A stretch of 5,342 nucleotides of DNA from Prolixibacteraceae bacterium (GCA_009782655.1 WRIQ01000097.1:1-5342); one strand, 5' to 3'. Positions 1-5,342 are shown, numbered from the stretch's first letter. The notes: generated by a model from the sequence alone, not told the origin. Numbers and translations: made by a program.

Positions 1-1
1 G

Positions 2-55
2 CTTGTTGGAATGGGAAATAACTTTCCCTCAGAAAGTTATTCTCATTTCAACAAG
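2..55 (-). promoter_or_regulatory. Long imperfect hairpin, possible attenuator or leader structure
   Basis: Seen: positions 2-26 and 32-55 form an inverted repeat of about 24 pairs with one bulged base (A18) and a 5-base loop (27-31). The inner 8 pairs are perfect (TAACTTTC with GAAAGTTA). Two positions (9/48 and 14/43) are G-U pairs if the + strand is transcribed and A-C mismatches if the - strand is. A shorter competing hairpin, GGGAAA-TAAC-TTTCCC (13-28), is also possible. Inference: it lies downstream of the leftward promoter at 129-160 and overlaps the end of the mini-ORF at 43-93, so an attenuator role on the - strand is plausible. The wobble pairs argue somewhat for + strand RNA instead. 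Any U-tract for the leftward reading would lie outside the window. A terminator of an unseen gene or a small mobile-element end are alternatives. Confidence 0.5.
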
Positions 56-93
56 AAGAACAAGCTCATAACCAACAAGAAGCAGAGTTGCAT
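43..93 (-). CDS. Putative 16-residue leucine-rich leader peptide
   Basis: Seen: an ATG at 93-91 opens a 16-codon frame, MQLCFLLVMSLFFLLK, ending at TGA (45-43). An in-frame TAG at 120-118 closes the frame upstream, so this is the only ATG start. Six of 16 residues are Leu (five TTG, one CTC) and three are Phe. The start is roughly 30 bases downstream of the predicted start of transcription from the promoter at 129-160, and the stop codon lies inside the 5' arm of the hairpin at 2-55. There is no Shine-Dalgarno site, which is common in Bacteroidetes. Family knowledge: leader peptides of attenuated leu, ilv or phe operons are short, rich in the sensed amino acid and followed by alternative hairpins. 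Inference: a leucine- or phenylalanine-sensing leader. Alternatives are a chance ORF or the decayed signal peptide of a lost gene, since the composition also resembles a signal peptide. Confidence 0.35.
   Translation of the reverse strand: MQLCFLLVMSLFFLLK
49..82. repeat. 10-base direct repeat CAACAAGAAG (49-58 and 73-82)
   Basis: Two exact copies lie 24 bases apart, so in the leftward mini-ORF they are read in the same frame and encode C-F-L-L and F-F-L-L. A related AACAAGC lies at 59-65. On the - strand each copy carries CTTGTTG, which is complementary to the window-edge arm of the hairpin. Three different upstream segments (72-79, 59-65, 49-55) could therefore compete for the same partner at 1-9. 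Confidence 0.6.
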
Positions 94-128
94 TTGATAG
101 TTGAATCTACCCAGGTGCTATTTTTATT

Positions 129-160
129 CAAAAATAAAACTTATTTATATGAATAACAAA
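129..160 (-). promoter_or_regulatory. Candidate Bacteroidetes-type promoter firing leftward
   Basis: On the - strand TTTG (160-157) is followed after 20 bases by TATTTTTG (136-129), an exact match to TAnnTTTG. This fits the Bacteroidetes primary-sigma -33/-7 layout in both elements and spacing. Transcription would start near 122 and run off the left edge through the mini-ORF and hairpin. The stretch is very AT-rich, so a chance match is possible. Confidence 0.5.
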
Positions 161-352
161 TAGTTAACTTTTAGAAATGACCTTGTGGTTAAACCAATTT
201 TCTCCCATTTTTTTGTTGTTTAACGTTTTATCTTCTGTAAGTCCAATCTTATCTACACGCTTTCAGCCATGTTGCATGTCGTTCGCTTGTGTGCAACTTT
301 TATGTAAATTCATTTATTGCCTGAAACTTTGCAAACTCCTCTCCCACGCATC
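161..352. other. Gene-less AT-rich spacer
   Basis: This stretch lies between the leftward promoter and the terminator of the DUF1573 gene. No frame on either strand gives a credible protein. The 75-codon + frame at 177-404 runs into the terminator and has an unlikely composition. The only structure seen is a weak hairpin, GTTGCA (271-276) with TGCAAC (292-297), with no U-tract. No promoter match was found pointing right. Confidence 0.5.
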
Positions 353-389
353 AAAAAAGGCGTTGAAGTACCTGCCTGTCAACGCCTTT
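353..389 (-). terminator. Intrinsic terminator of the DUF1573 gene
   Basis: A perfect 11-bp stem, AAAGGCGTTGA (356-366) with TCAACGCCTTT (379-389), has a 12-base loop. Read leftward it ends in a run of six T residues (358-353). It begins about 30 bases after the TAG stop of the leftward gene at 420-1511, the expected place. On the + strand the stem is followed by ATAAT rather than a T-run, so it is mainly a - strand terminator. Confidence 0.88.
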
Positions 390-419
390 ATAATATCTAG
401 ATAAAAAAGTATGTCTGGT

Positions 420-1511
420 CTAAATAACGTTCGATGAGATTCTCAACATGCGGTTGGAGCCTTTCGGGTCGTTGGTGATAACAGTGACACCTTTGCTGTT
501 GCGTCCCTTCTGTCCGGTTGAGTTGAAAGTAACTTTTATCGGTGCGGTTTCGCCCGGAGCGATAATCTTCTTTTCCGGTTCCACAGCCGTACAACCGCAG
601 GTAGCTTTCACGCTGCGAATCATCAGGTCGCTTTTTCCGGTATTTTTCAATTCAAACGAGTATTCGGGTTTCGCGCCTTGTTTGATATCGCCAAAGTCGT
701 GTTCCATTTTGTTGAAAGTTGCAATGGGTGCATTGGCCAGTTGTTCGGGCGTCAGCATCGAAAAATCTTCCTCAATGGAAGCGCTCACCGAAAACGAATT
801 TTTATTGTAATCGCTGTTTCCGTTCATTGTCAGGTAAACCCTGTTGGATGTGTATCCGTAAACGCCGGCTTTCTGGCCGTCGAAGGTAACGGTCATTTTG
901 GCTTTTCCATTGGGCTGCACAGTCTTCGGTTCTATATCGATGGAAATGTAATCCGGCACAGTGCGCAATCCCACTTCGATGGGTTTATCTGTATCGTTCA
1001 CCAGTTCCAGTTCTTCCGTTCTCGAACCTGTACTTTTAACAGTCGAGAAGTTTACGCTCGAACTTTTTGCACGCAGATCGCCTATTTTGCTGGGGTAGAG
1101 TTCGGCAAGCGTTCTTTCCCGCTCCAGCACTTTACCGATGATTTTCAGGGCCACTGTCGAGGTTTCGGCATTGCTGATCACATTGATATCCCTGCTGAAA
1201 GCTCCCGGATAATTGAGAGGATCATAGGTAATATCGATGGTTCCCTTTGCTCCCGGTGCAATCGGATCTTTCGTCCATTTGGGAATGACACAGACGCACG
1301 GCTGCGCGGCTGAAACCATGCTTATGGTTAGCGGAACACTGCCGGTATTTGAAAACTCGAAGGTAACGGTTTTCCTCCCGTCTTTTTCCTGCATATCTCC
1401 AAAATTGTGTTCTGTTTTTGTAAACGAAATTCTCGGTTTACTTTGCGCTTGCGCGAAATTTAAAGCGCCGACAATCAAGAACAAAGCTAAAAGTGTAAAA
1501 TAGTTTTTCAT
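420..1511 (-). CDS. Secreted DUF1573 protein with tandem ASH-like Ig-fold domains
   Basis: The product is 363 residues. Residues 1-22 form a signal peptide (KN at the start, hydrophobic LLALFLIVGAL core, AQA cleavage site), so it is predicted to be periplasmic or exported; no lipobox is seen. Domain 1 (about 28-128) and domain 3 (about 263-363) match each other and the DUF1573 pattern: F-x-K/T-x-E-H-x-F-G-D, then F-x-NTG, then a Cys pair, then I-A-P-G and I-x-V/I-T-F/Y. The Cys pair is CGC (C305, C307) in domain 3 and CVC (C72, C74) in domain 1. The middle part (about 150-245) looks like a diverged Ig-like domain without cysteines. The frame extends to an ATG at 1592, but M28 of that frame (1511) is chosen because it begins the signal peptide, follows AGGAAA, and the longer form would include the promoter. 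The family's molecular role is unknown. It is divergent to the two-component operon and may be under its control. Confidence 0.9.
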   Translation of the reverse strand: MKNYFTLLALFLIVGALNFAQAQSKPRISFTKTEHNFGDMQEKDGRKTVTFEFSNTGSVPLTISMVSAAQPCVCVIPKWTKDPIAPGAKGTIDITYDPLNYPGAFSRDINVISNAETSTVALKIIGKVLERERTLAELYPSKIGDLRAKSSSVNFSTVKSTGSRTEELELVNDTDKPIEVGLRTVPDYISIDIEPKTVQPNGKAKMTVTFDGQKAGVYGYTSNRVYLTMNGNSDYNKNSFSVSASIEEDFSMLTPEQLANAPIATFNKMEHDFGDIKQGAKPEYSFELKNTGKSDLMIRSVKATCGCTAVEPEKKIIAPGETAPIKVTFNSTGQKGRNSKGVTVITNDPKGSNRMLRISSNVI

Positions 1512-1513
1512 AA

Positions 1514-1519
1514 TTTCCT
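1514..1519 (-). promoter_or_regulatory. Ribosome binding site that supports the 1511 start
   Basis: The - strand reads AGGAAA, then TT, then the ATG at 1511-1509. The spacing is short, but it is the only purine-rich Shine-Dalgarno-like site near either candidate start. It supports the internal ATG over the one at 1592. Confidence 0.55.
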
Positions 1520-1553
1520 GTATTTTTAAAATGGTTTTCTTAAATTCATACCC

Positions 1554-1561
1554 CAAATATA
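1554..1561 (-). promoter_or_regulatory. -7 element of the DUF1573 gene promoter
   Basis: The - strand reads TATATTTG, an exact TAnnTTTG match. It predicts a start of transcription near 1548 and a leader of about 37 bases. At the expected -33 place (around 1581-1584) there is no TTTG; instead the direct-repeat array at 1583-1613 begins there. Inference: an activator-dependent promoter in which a bound regulator replaces the missing -33 element. Confidence 0.55.
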
Positions 1562-1582
1562 CGGCTTCGGCGCAAAACGGAA

Positions 1583-1613
1583 TGTTAAACATATTGTTAA
1601 CGAAGTGTTAAAC
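1583..1613. promoter_or_regulatory. Triple TGTTAA(A)C direct repeat, probable response-regulator operator
   Basis: Three copies are seen: TGTTAAAC (1583-1590), TGTTAACG (1595-1602) and TGTTAAAC (1606-1613), starting 12 and 11 bases apart. On the - strand each reads (G)TTAACA. Family knowledge: OmpR/PhoB-type regulators bind as head-to-tail dimers to direct repeats of about 6 bases with 11-base periodicity; the PhoP boxes of Bacillus (TTAACA-like) and of enterobacteria (GTTTA-like) look similar. The array lies just upstream of the predicted -33 region of the kinase promoter and over the -33 region of the DUF1573 promoter. Inference: it is bound by the OmpR-family regulator encoded at 2930-3658. 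Confidence 0.6.
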
Positions 1614-1618
1614 GTTTT

Positions 1619-1646
1619 TTTGATTTGCCCGCGCCCTTTATTTTTG
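1619..1646 (+). promoter_or_regulatory. Promoter of the kinase-regulator operon
   Basis: TTTG (1619-1622) is followed after 16 bases by TATTTTTG (1639-1646), an exact TAnnTTTG match. The spacing is a little shorter than the usual 19-21. Transcription would start near 1652, giving a leader of only about 5 bases before the ATG at 1657, so the mRNA may be nearly leaderless. A second TTTG at 1624-1627 is too close to serve as the -33 element. Confidence 0.5.
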
Positions 1647-1656
1647 AGCGTCAAAG

Positions 1657-2937
1657 ATGAAAAAGAACGCATTTAAATATATTATCATACTGGGGGTTCT
1701 CGTGATTTTGGGAATCTTTATGATCCAGTTTCTGGTGTTGGAGAGAACGTATAACATTAACGAGAAGCAGTTTAACGAATCGGCCATGGTAGCCTTGCGC
1801 GAGGTCGCATGGCAACTTCTCGAAACTGCCGGACAAACTTCGCAATTCGACAATATCGAACCCGTGAAGCGCCACGAAAACCACCTCTACATTGTCAATG
1901 TAAACTATTATATCGATTTGGAAATTTTGAAAATTCAGTTGCGCGAACAACTGAAAAGTCACGAAATCCATGTGGATTTCGACTACGCCGTTTACGACAA
2001 CGATATCGACGAAATGGTTTATATCGAACATGTTTGCGCAAATACCGATTCGTGCGAGTTTACGCCCACCCATTTTTTCCCGAAAAGCGATAAATACACA
2101 TACTATTTCGTTGTTAATTTTCCAACTATCAAGCCATACATTGGCGAGCGCCTCACGGGATGGTACTTTATGACGAGCCTGCTGATGCTGGTTCTCATTT
2201 TCTTCGGCTACACCACTTGGGTAATCATCAAACAGCGACAATTGTCCGAAATACAGAAAATCTTTATCAACAACCTGACACATGAACTGAAAACGCCCAT
2301 CTCGTCAATCGGGTTGGCGGGGCAGGTTATCAGCGACCAAAAGATTCTCGAAACACCCGACCGGCTTTTCAATTATGTGAGAATCATCAACGACCAAACC
2401 AAACGCCTGTCGTCCAATGTGGAGAAAGTGCTGAATCTGGCTACCCTCGAAAAAAACAAGCTCACGCTGTCGCTCGAGATCCTTGAAATCAACAGCTTCA
2501 CAACCAAATCGGTTTCCCGTTTCAAACAGTCGGAGCTGGGCGCCAACATTACCATCAATACCATTGAAGCCGAACATGAAATATATGTTGACGCCGATCC
2601 GTTTCATCTGGCCAACATTATTCAGAATATGCTTGAAAATGCAGTAAAATATTGCAACAAAGAGCCTGAAATAAACGTCGTTGTCGAAAAAAAGAGAAGC
2701 TGCATCCACCTGATGATACAAGACAACGGTATCGGAATCCCCAAAGAGTCGCGCAAAAAAATATTCAAGAAGTTTTACCGCGTTCCTACCGGAAATGTTC
2801 ACGATGTGAAAGGTTTCGGGCTGGGCCTCGATTATGTTCACAGGTTGATGAAAGCCCATCACTGGAAAATTTGGGTATCCGATAATCCGAACGGAGGCAG
2901 TATATTTACACTGGAAATTCCAATAAAACATGAATAA
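1657..2937 (+). CDS. Membrane sensor histidine kinase, RprX-like
   Basis: The product is 426 residues. A first membrane helix (about 7-28) and a second (about 168-191) enclose an extracytoplasmic sensor of about 140 residues with no domain I recognise and a CX5C pair (C127, C133). The cytoplasmic part has a HisKA domain with the H-box NNLTHELKTPISSI (phospho-acceptor H209), then a HATPase domain with N-box NMLENAVKY (N328), G1 box DNGIGIP (356-362), F-box FKKFYRVP (370-377) and G2 box GFGLGL (386-391). All catalytic motifs are intact. There is no HAMP or PAS domain; the second helix runs almost straight into HisKA. It should autophosphorylate on H209 and pass the phosphate to the regulator encoded next. 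The start lies just after the predicted promoter and no clear Shine-Dalgarno is present. The gene order and sequence style recall Bacteroides RprX, but orthology is not proven and the signal is unknown. Confidence 0.93.
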   Translation: MKKNAFKYIIILGVLVILGIFMIQFLVLERTYNINEKQFNESAMVALREVAWQLLETAGQTSQFDNIEPVKRHENHLYIVNVNYYIDLEILKIQLREQLKSHEIHVDFDYAVYDNDIDEMVYIEHVCANTDSCEFTPTHFFPKSDKYTYYFVVNFPTIKPYIGERLTGWYFMTSLLMLVLIFFGYTTWVIIKQRQLSEIQKIFINNLTHELKTPISSIGLAGQVISDQKILETPDRLFNYVRIINDQTKRLSSNVEKVLNLATLEKNKLTLSLEILEINSFTTKSVSRFKQSELGANITINTIEAEHEIYVDADPFHLANIIQNMLENAVKYCNKEPEINVVVEKKRSCIHLMIQDNGIGIPKESRKKIFKKFYRVPTGNVHDVKGFGLGLDYVHRLMKAHHWKIWVSDNPNGGSIFTLEIPIKHE

Positions 2938-3658
2938 CTCTAATTTACAAATTCTTTTGGTGGAAGACGATTCGACGCTCAGTTTCATTGTGAAGGATAA
3001 TCTTGAACGTCAGAATTATAATGTCGATGTTGCCGACAATGGCGAAAAAGCTCTGACGCTTTATGGATCGGGAAATTATGCCCTCATCATTCTCGATGTG
3101 ATGCTTCCGAAACTGGATGGTTTTTCGGTGGCCAAAGAGATTCGCAAAAAAGATGAACAGACGCCCATCCTGTTTCTCACTGCGCGTTCCATGACCGAAG
3201 ATAAAATTGCCGGGCTGACCATTGGCGGCGACGATTATATCACAAAACCTTTCAGCATGGAAGAGCTGCTACTGAAAATGAAAATTTTCCTCCGCCGCAG
3301 CAATGCAATAATCAGCGACACGCTACAGCAAAAACACGAAATTTCCTTGGGAGAATATCGGTTTATCGAAGAAGAACTTGTGCTGAAACACCCCGAATAC
3401 GAACGCCGCCTGACTTTGAAAGAAGCCGAACTGGTAAAACTTTTCGCTTCCCATATCAATTCGGTGCTGAACCGCGACCATATTCTCATAAAAATCTGGG
3501 GTTCAAACGACTATTTCTTGGGTCGCAGTCTCGATGTTTTCATCTCGCGGCTGCGAAAATATTTCAGCTACGACCCCAACATTAAAATTGTAAACCTCCA
3601 CGGCGTGGGATTTCGTTTTTCGGTGAAAGATGAGGAACCAGCGGATTCAAAGATTTGA
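2930..3658 (+). CDS. OmpR-family response regulator, RprY-like
   Basis: The product is 242 residues. Residues 7-118 form a receiver domain with acidic pocket D13/D14, phospho-acceptor D56 (in IILDVMLP), T84 and K106 (DDYITKPF), all conserved. Residues about 137-231 form a winged-helix DNA-binding domain, with the typical LTLKEAELVKLF, recognition-helix segment GRSLDVFISRLRKYF and terminal hairpin GVGFRF. It is therefore a phosphorylation-controlled transcription factor acting in the cytoplasm. Its ATG overlaps the last 8 bases of the kinase gene (ATGAATAA), which points to translational coupling and one operon. The partner is almost certainly the kinase at 1657-2937, and the likely targets are the direct repeats at 1583-1613. 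It resembles Bacteroidetes RprY-type regulators; the exact ortholog is uncertain. Confidence 0.94.
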   Translation: MNNSNLQILLVEDDSTLSFIVKDNLERQNYNVDVADNGEKALTLYGSGNYALIILDVMLPKLDGFSVAKEIRKKDEQTPILFLTARSMTEDKIAGLTIGGDDYITKPFSMEELLLKMKIFLRRSNAIISDTLQQKHEISLGEYRFIEEELVLKHPEYERRLTLKEAELVKLFASHINSVLNRDHILIKIWGSNDYFLGRSLDVFISRLRKYFSYDPNIKIVNLHGVGFRFSVKDEEPADSKI

Positions 3659-3660
3659 CG

Positions 3661-3694
3661 AGCCAATAATTCCGCATAGACACTGGCTATTTTT
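3661..3694 (+). terminator. Weak candidate terminator of the two-component operon
   Basis: AGCCA (3661-3665) can pair with TGGCT (3684-3688) across an 18-base loop, followed by ATTTTT. The stem is only 5 bp and the loop is large. It sits directly after the regulator stop codon in the convergent gap, the right place for a terminator. A second weak inverted repeat, TTCAAC (3693-3698) with GTTGAA (3727-3732), lies in the same gap. No strong terminator for the leftward gene at 3749 was found. Confidence 0.3.
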
Positions 3695-3748
3695 CAACAT
3701 TTTCGCCATATTGATTTTCAATTTAGGTTGAAGCAAAATTTGGAATTT

Positions 3749-5342
3749 TCACGATCCCTGTTTTTCGAACCTTATCATCGCCTGCCTGCTCTTTCCGTCC
3801 ATTAAAATTGTCAGCGGTTTGTCGAACCGGACATGCTTAATATACCGGGTTTCATTCACTGTTTCCTGTTCATATAATATATTCATGTTTATAAATGAAT
3901 TGGGCGAATTGTGCGGGATGGCGAAATATCCAACGTTCATAGAGGTGACATTGTGGAAAAAATGAGACCCTAAAGATCCTTCCAGCGGCAAATTGTGCAA
4001 TCCGATTTCGACGATGATTCTGGCTTTCGAAATGCCCGCCCAATAAACGGGAATGCCGGTAAAATGGTCGTTTGATCCCCAGCGTCCCGGCCCAATCAAA
4101 ACATATCCTTTACCGCTACGCTCGAAGTTTTTATTGTAATCGCTGATTTCGAGCGCTATATCCTTTGTAACCAAAGTGTTGAATTCGGAAGGTTTCACAA
4201 AAACCACATCGTAAATATCGTGAATAGAGCCATTGCCCATTCCGCGCTCTGCATACATCAGCAGCGATGCATCATCTTTGGCGATCTCAGAATTGATAAT
4301 CACCTCCCTTTCGTTTTTGATCATGGGTTTAATCTGCAACAGGTAGAAAGTCGGCAAACCTTTGTCGTTGGGATTCAGGTCGATAGCAAACTCCATTTCC
4401 ACGGGCGCTCCCATCGCTTCGCGGAACAATTTCAGCAACAGATTCAGTGTGTCTGCCAGCGGCATTGCATTATATTTCAATATGTTACCAAAGTCGACAA
4501 TGCGCGGCCCCGGATATGGCATCCCGGGTGTGAGAATATCATTTTCCATATTGTATGTCGAGGCGCTCAACTCCAATGTTCCGTCTGCTTCGGCTTCTTT
4601 GAGGCGGTAGCGGCGCACGGTCGCATTTTCGCCGCCCTGCACAAGGTCGAAACAGCTTTCCGTCATGTCGATAGCATAAAACTGGCGCTGCGAGTCGCGC
4701 ATCTGGTCATGCAGCGACGTGCTGTTCAGCGTTGGATAGCGCGGACAAAAACGGAAGGCATTTTCGCCGCCGGCCACATACATTCCCAAGCCGACAGCCA
4801 TCACCGAAAAACCATCTTCGGGTTCCATGTATGCCACTGGGTAATAGTTGTATGAGTGGGCTACACCCGAAATGTGCGGATAGAATTTGCCGTTAAACTC
4901 ATGCCCGACTACTTCCTGAATGATGACCGCCATCTTTTCTTCTTCGATTTTATAGTTGATGGCGTCGAAATACATTTGCGCCGACTCGGTAAAAATACTC
5001 GAATAAACCAGTTTGATAGCGGTCTGCAACTGCTCGAAACGCACATTTATATCGCGATGGTTGTTGGGAATGAGGTAGGTTGCATAAACACCCGAAAAGG
5101 GACGCAACAGCGAATCTTCGAACAACCCCGACGAACGAACGGCTAAAGGCCTGTCCATCACCTCTAGATAACTCATGACCCTTCTTTGCAGGTTTACGTC
5201 CAGATCGGCATCCTGAAAATGCGACCGTATATTTTCGTAATCGTTGGTGCTGTATATGGTTTCGTAGAGATTGTTGTACTCTATGAAATGGTCAAATTCC
5301 ACAACGCCAATCACGGCTGTCGCCGGAATGCGAATGGACATC
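3749..5342 (-). CDS. PEP synthase/PPDK-type ATP-grasp protein, partial (5' end outside window)
   Basis: 530 residues are visible, counted from an in-frame ATG at 5341. The first residues (IRIPATAVIGVVEFDHFI) match the middle of the PPDK N-terminal domain, whose preceding Gly-Lys-rich segment is missing, so the gene almost certainly begins beyond the right edge. The nucleotide-binding domain spans about 1-340: RPLAVRSSGLFEDS...FSGVYATY (64-88), IIQEVVG (140-146), GVAHSYNYYP (159-168), GLGMYVAGGE (184-193), VEMEFAI (314-320) and LLQIKP (334-339, where PpsA has QARP). After it comes a different C-terminal domain (about 375-530) with a striking GPGRWGSNDHFTGIPVYW segment (417-434). The TGG-x-TSHAA phospho-His motif and PEP-binding barrel of true PEP synthase are absent from the visible part, and the stop is genuine. 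It probably binds ATP; a phosphotransfer role is inference and its substrate is unknown. It is convergent with the two-component operon. Confidence 0.85.
   Translation of the reverse strand, partial: MSIRIPATAVIGVVEFDHFIEYNNLYETIYSTNDYENIRSHFQDADLDVNLQRRVMSYLEVMDRPLAVRSSGLFEDSLLRPFSGVYATYLIPNNHRDINVRFEQLQTAIKLVYSSIFTESAQMYFDAINYKIEEEKMAVIIQEVVGHEFNGKFYPHISGVAHSYNYYPVAYMEPEDGFSVMAVGLGMYVAGGENAFRFCPRYPTLNSTSLHDQMRDSQRQFYAIDMTESCFDLVQGGENATVRRYRLKEAEADGTLELSASTYNMENDILTPGMPYPGPRIVDFGNILKYNAMPLADTLNLLLKLFREAMGAPVEMEFAIDLNPNDKGLPTFYLLQIKPMIKNEREVIINSEIAKDDASLLMYAERGMGNGSIHDIYDVVFVKPSEFNTLVTKDIALEISDYNKNFERSGKGYVLIGPGRWGSNDHFTGIPVYWAGISKARIIVEIGLHNLPLEGSLGSHFFHNVTSMNVGYFAIPHNSPNSFINMNILYEQETVNETRYIKHVRFDKPLTILMDGKSRQAMIRFEKQGS

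Noticed and set aside
121..156. Small AT-only hairpins such as TTTTATT/AATAAAA and TTATTCA/TGAATAA
   Set aside because: They contain almost no G-C pairs, overlap the promoter candidate and are expected in low-complexity AT-rich sequence.
394..403. 10-base palindrome TATCTAGATA after the DUF1573 stop codon
   Set aside because: Short, AT-rich and single; it can arise by chance and has no partner site.
177..404. 75-codon + strand frame in the left spacer
   Set aside because: It ends inside the strong terminator stem, has no ribosome site or promoter, and its Leu/Cys/Phe-rich composition reflects T-rich DNA.
678..1313. 211-codon + strand frame opposite the DUF1573 gene
   Set aside because: The opposite strand has a signal peptide, repeated domains and a terminator. 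This frame shows only low-complexity shadow coding (many H, F, R, C) and no recognisable motif.
1512..1592. 27-residue N-terminal extension of the DUF1573 protein from the ATG at 1592
   Set aside because: It would put the TAnnTTTG promoter element inside the gene and bury the signal peptide. The ATG at 1511 has AGGAAA in front of it and starts a normal signal peptide.
1651..2283. 210-codon - strand frame opposite the kinase N-terminal half
   Set aside because: The kinase on the + strand has intact catalytic motifs and membrane helices. The antisense product has no family features and overlaps the kinase promoter-proximal region.
2305..2988. 227-codon - strand frame opposite the kinase C-terminal half and regulator start
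   Set aside because: It spans the kinase-regulator overlap on the wrong strand and shows no motif; it is a mirror of the codon pattern of the real genes.
3735..3749. Inverted repeat AAAATT-TGG-AATTTT at the end of the PpsA-like gene
   Set aside because: The stem is A-T only and overlaps the stop codon region; too weak for a terminator.
4220..4855. 211-codon + strand frame opposite the PpsA-like gene
   Set aside because: It is rich in His, Gln and Arg, as expected for the antisense of a coding frame, while the - strand matches a known ATP-grasp family throughout.

Overview
The window looks like chromosomal DNA from a Bacteroidetes bacterium, most likely of the order Bacteroidales. The grounds are a DUF1573 secreted protein, a kinase-then-regulator pair resembling the RprX/RprY type, a PpsA-like protein of a kind I associate with this phylum, weak Shine-Dalgarno sites, and several exact matches to the Bacteroidetes -7 promoter element TAnnTTTG. 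No species call is possible from the sequence alone. I saw no insertion sequence, CRISPR array, tRNA or rRNA.

Layout, left to right. Positions 1-419 hold no conventional gene. The left part looks like the 5' leader of a gene lying to the left, outside the window and read leftward: a good -33/-7 promoter (129-160), a 16-codon leucine-rich mini-ORF (43-93) and a long hairpin (2-55) whose distal arm could also pair with earlier copies of the same motif. This resembles an amino-acid attenuator, but the downstream gene is not visible. Positions 161-352 are AT-rich and contain nothing I can name. A strong intrinsic terminator (353-389) ends the leftward gene at 420-1511, a secreted protein with DUF1573/ASH-like repeats.

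The 145-base gap 1512-1656 is a divergent control region. It has -7 elements in both directions and three near-identical TGTTAA(A)C sites spaced 12 and 11 bases apart, which is the layout of an OmpR-family response-regulator binding site. To the right, a membrane sensor histidine kinase (1657-2937) overlaps by 8 bases an OmpR-family response regulator (2930-3658). The simplest model is that this regulator binds the repeats and controls its own operon and the divergent envelope protein.

A 90-base convergent gap (3659-3748) separates the two-component operon from a leftward gene that runs off the right edge (3749-5342). It encodes a protein with the ATP-grasp domain of PEP synthase/PPDK but, in the visible part, no phospho-histidine swivel domain or PEP-binding barrel. 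Its C-terminal domain is different, so a PEP synthase label would be unsafe.

The most notable signals are the triple direct repeat between the divergent genes, the putative leucine-rich leader at the left edge, and the unusual domain make-up of the PpsA-like protein. No clearly new multi-gene system is visible.
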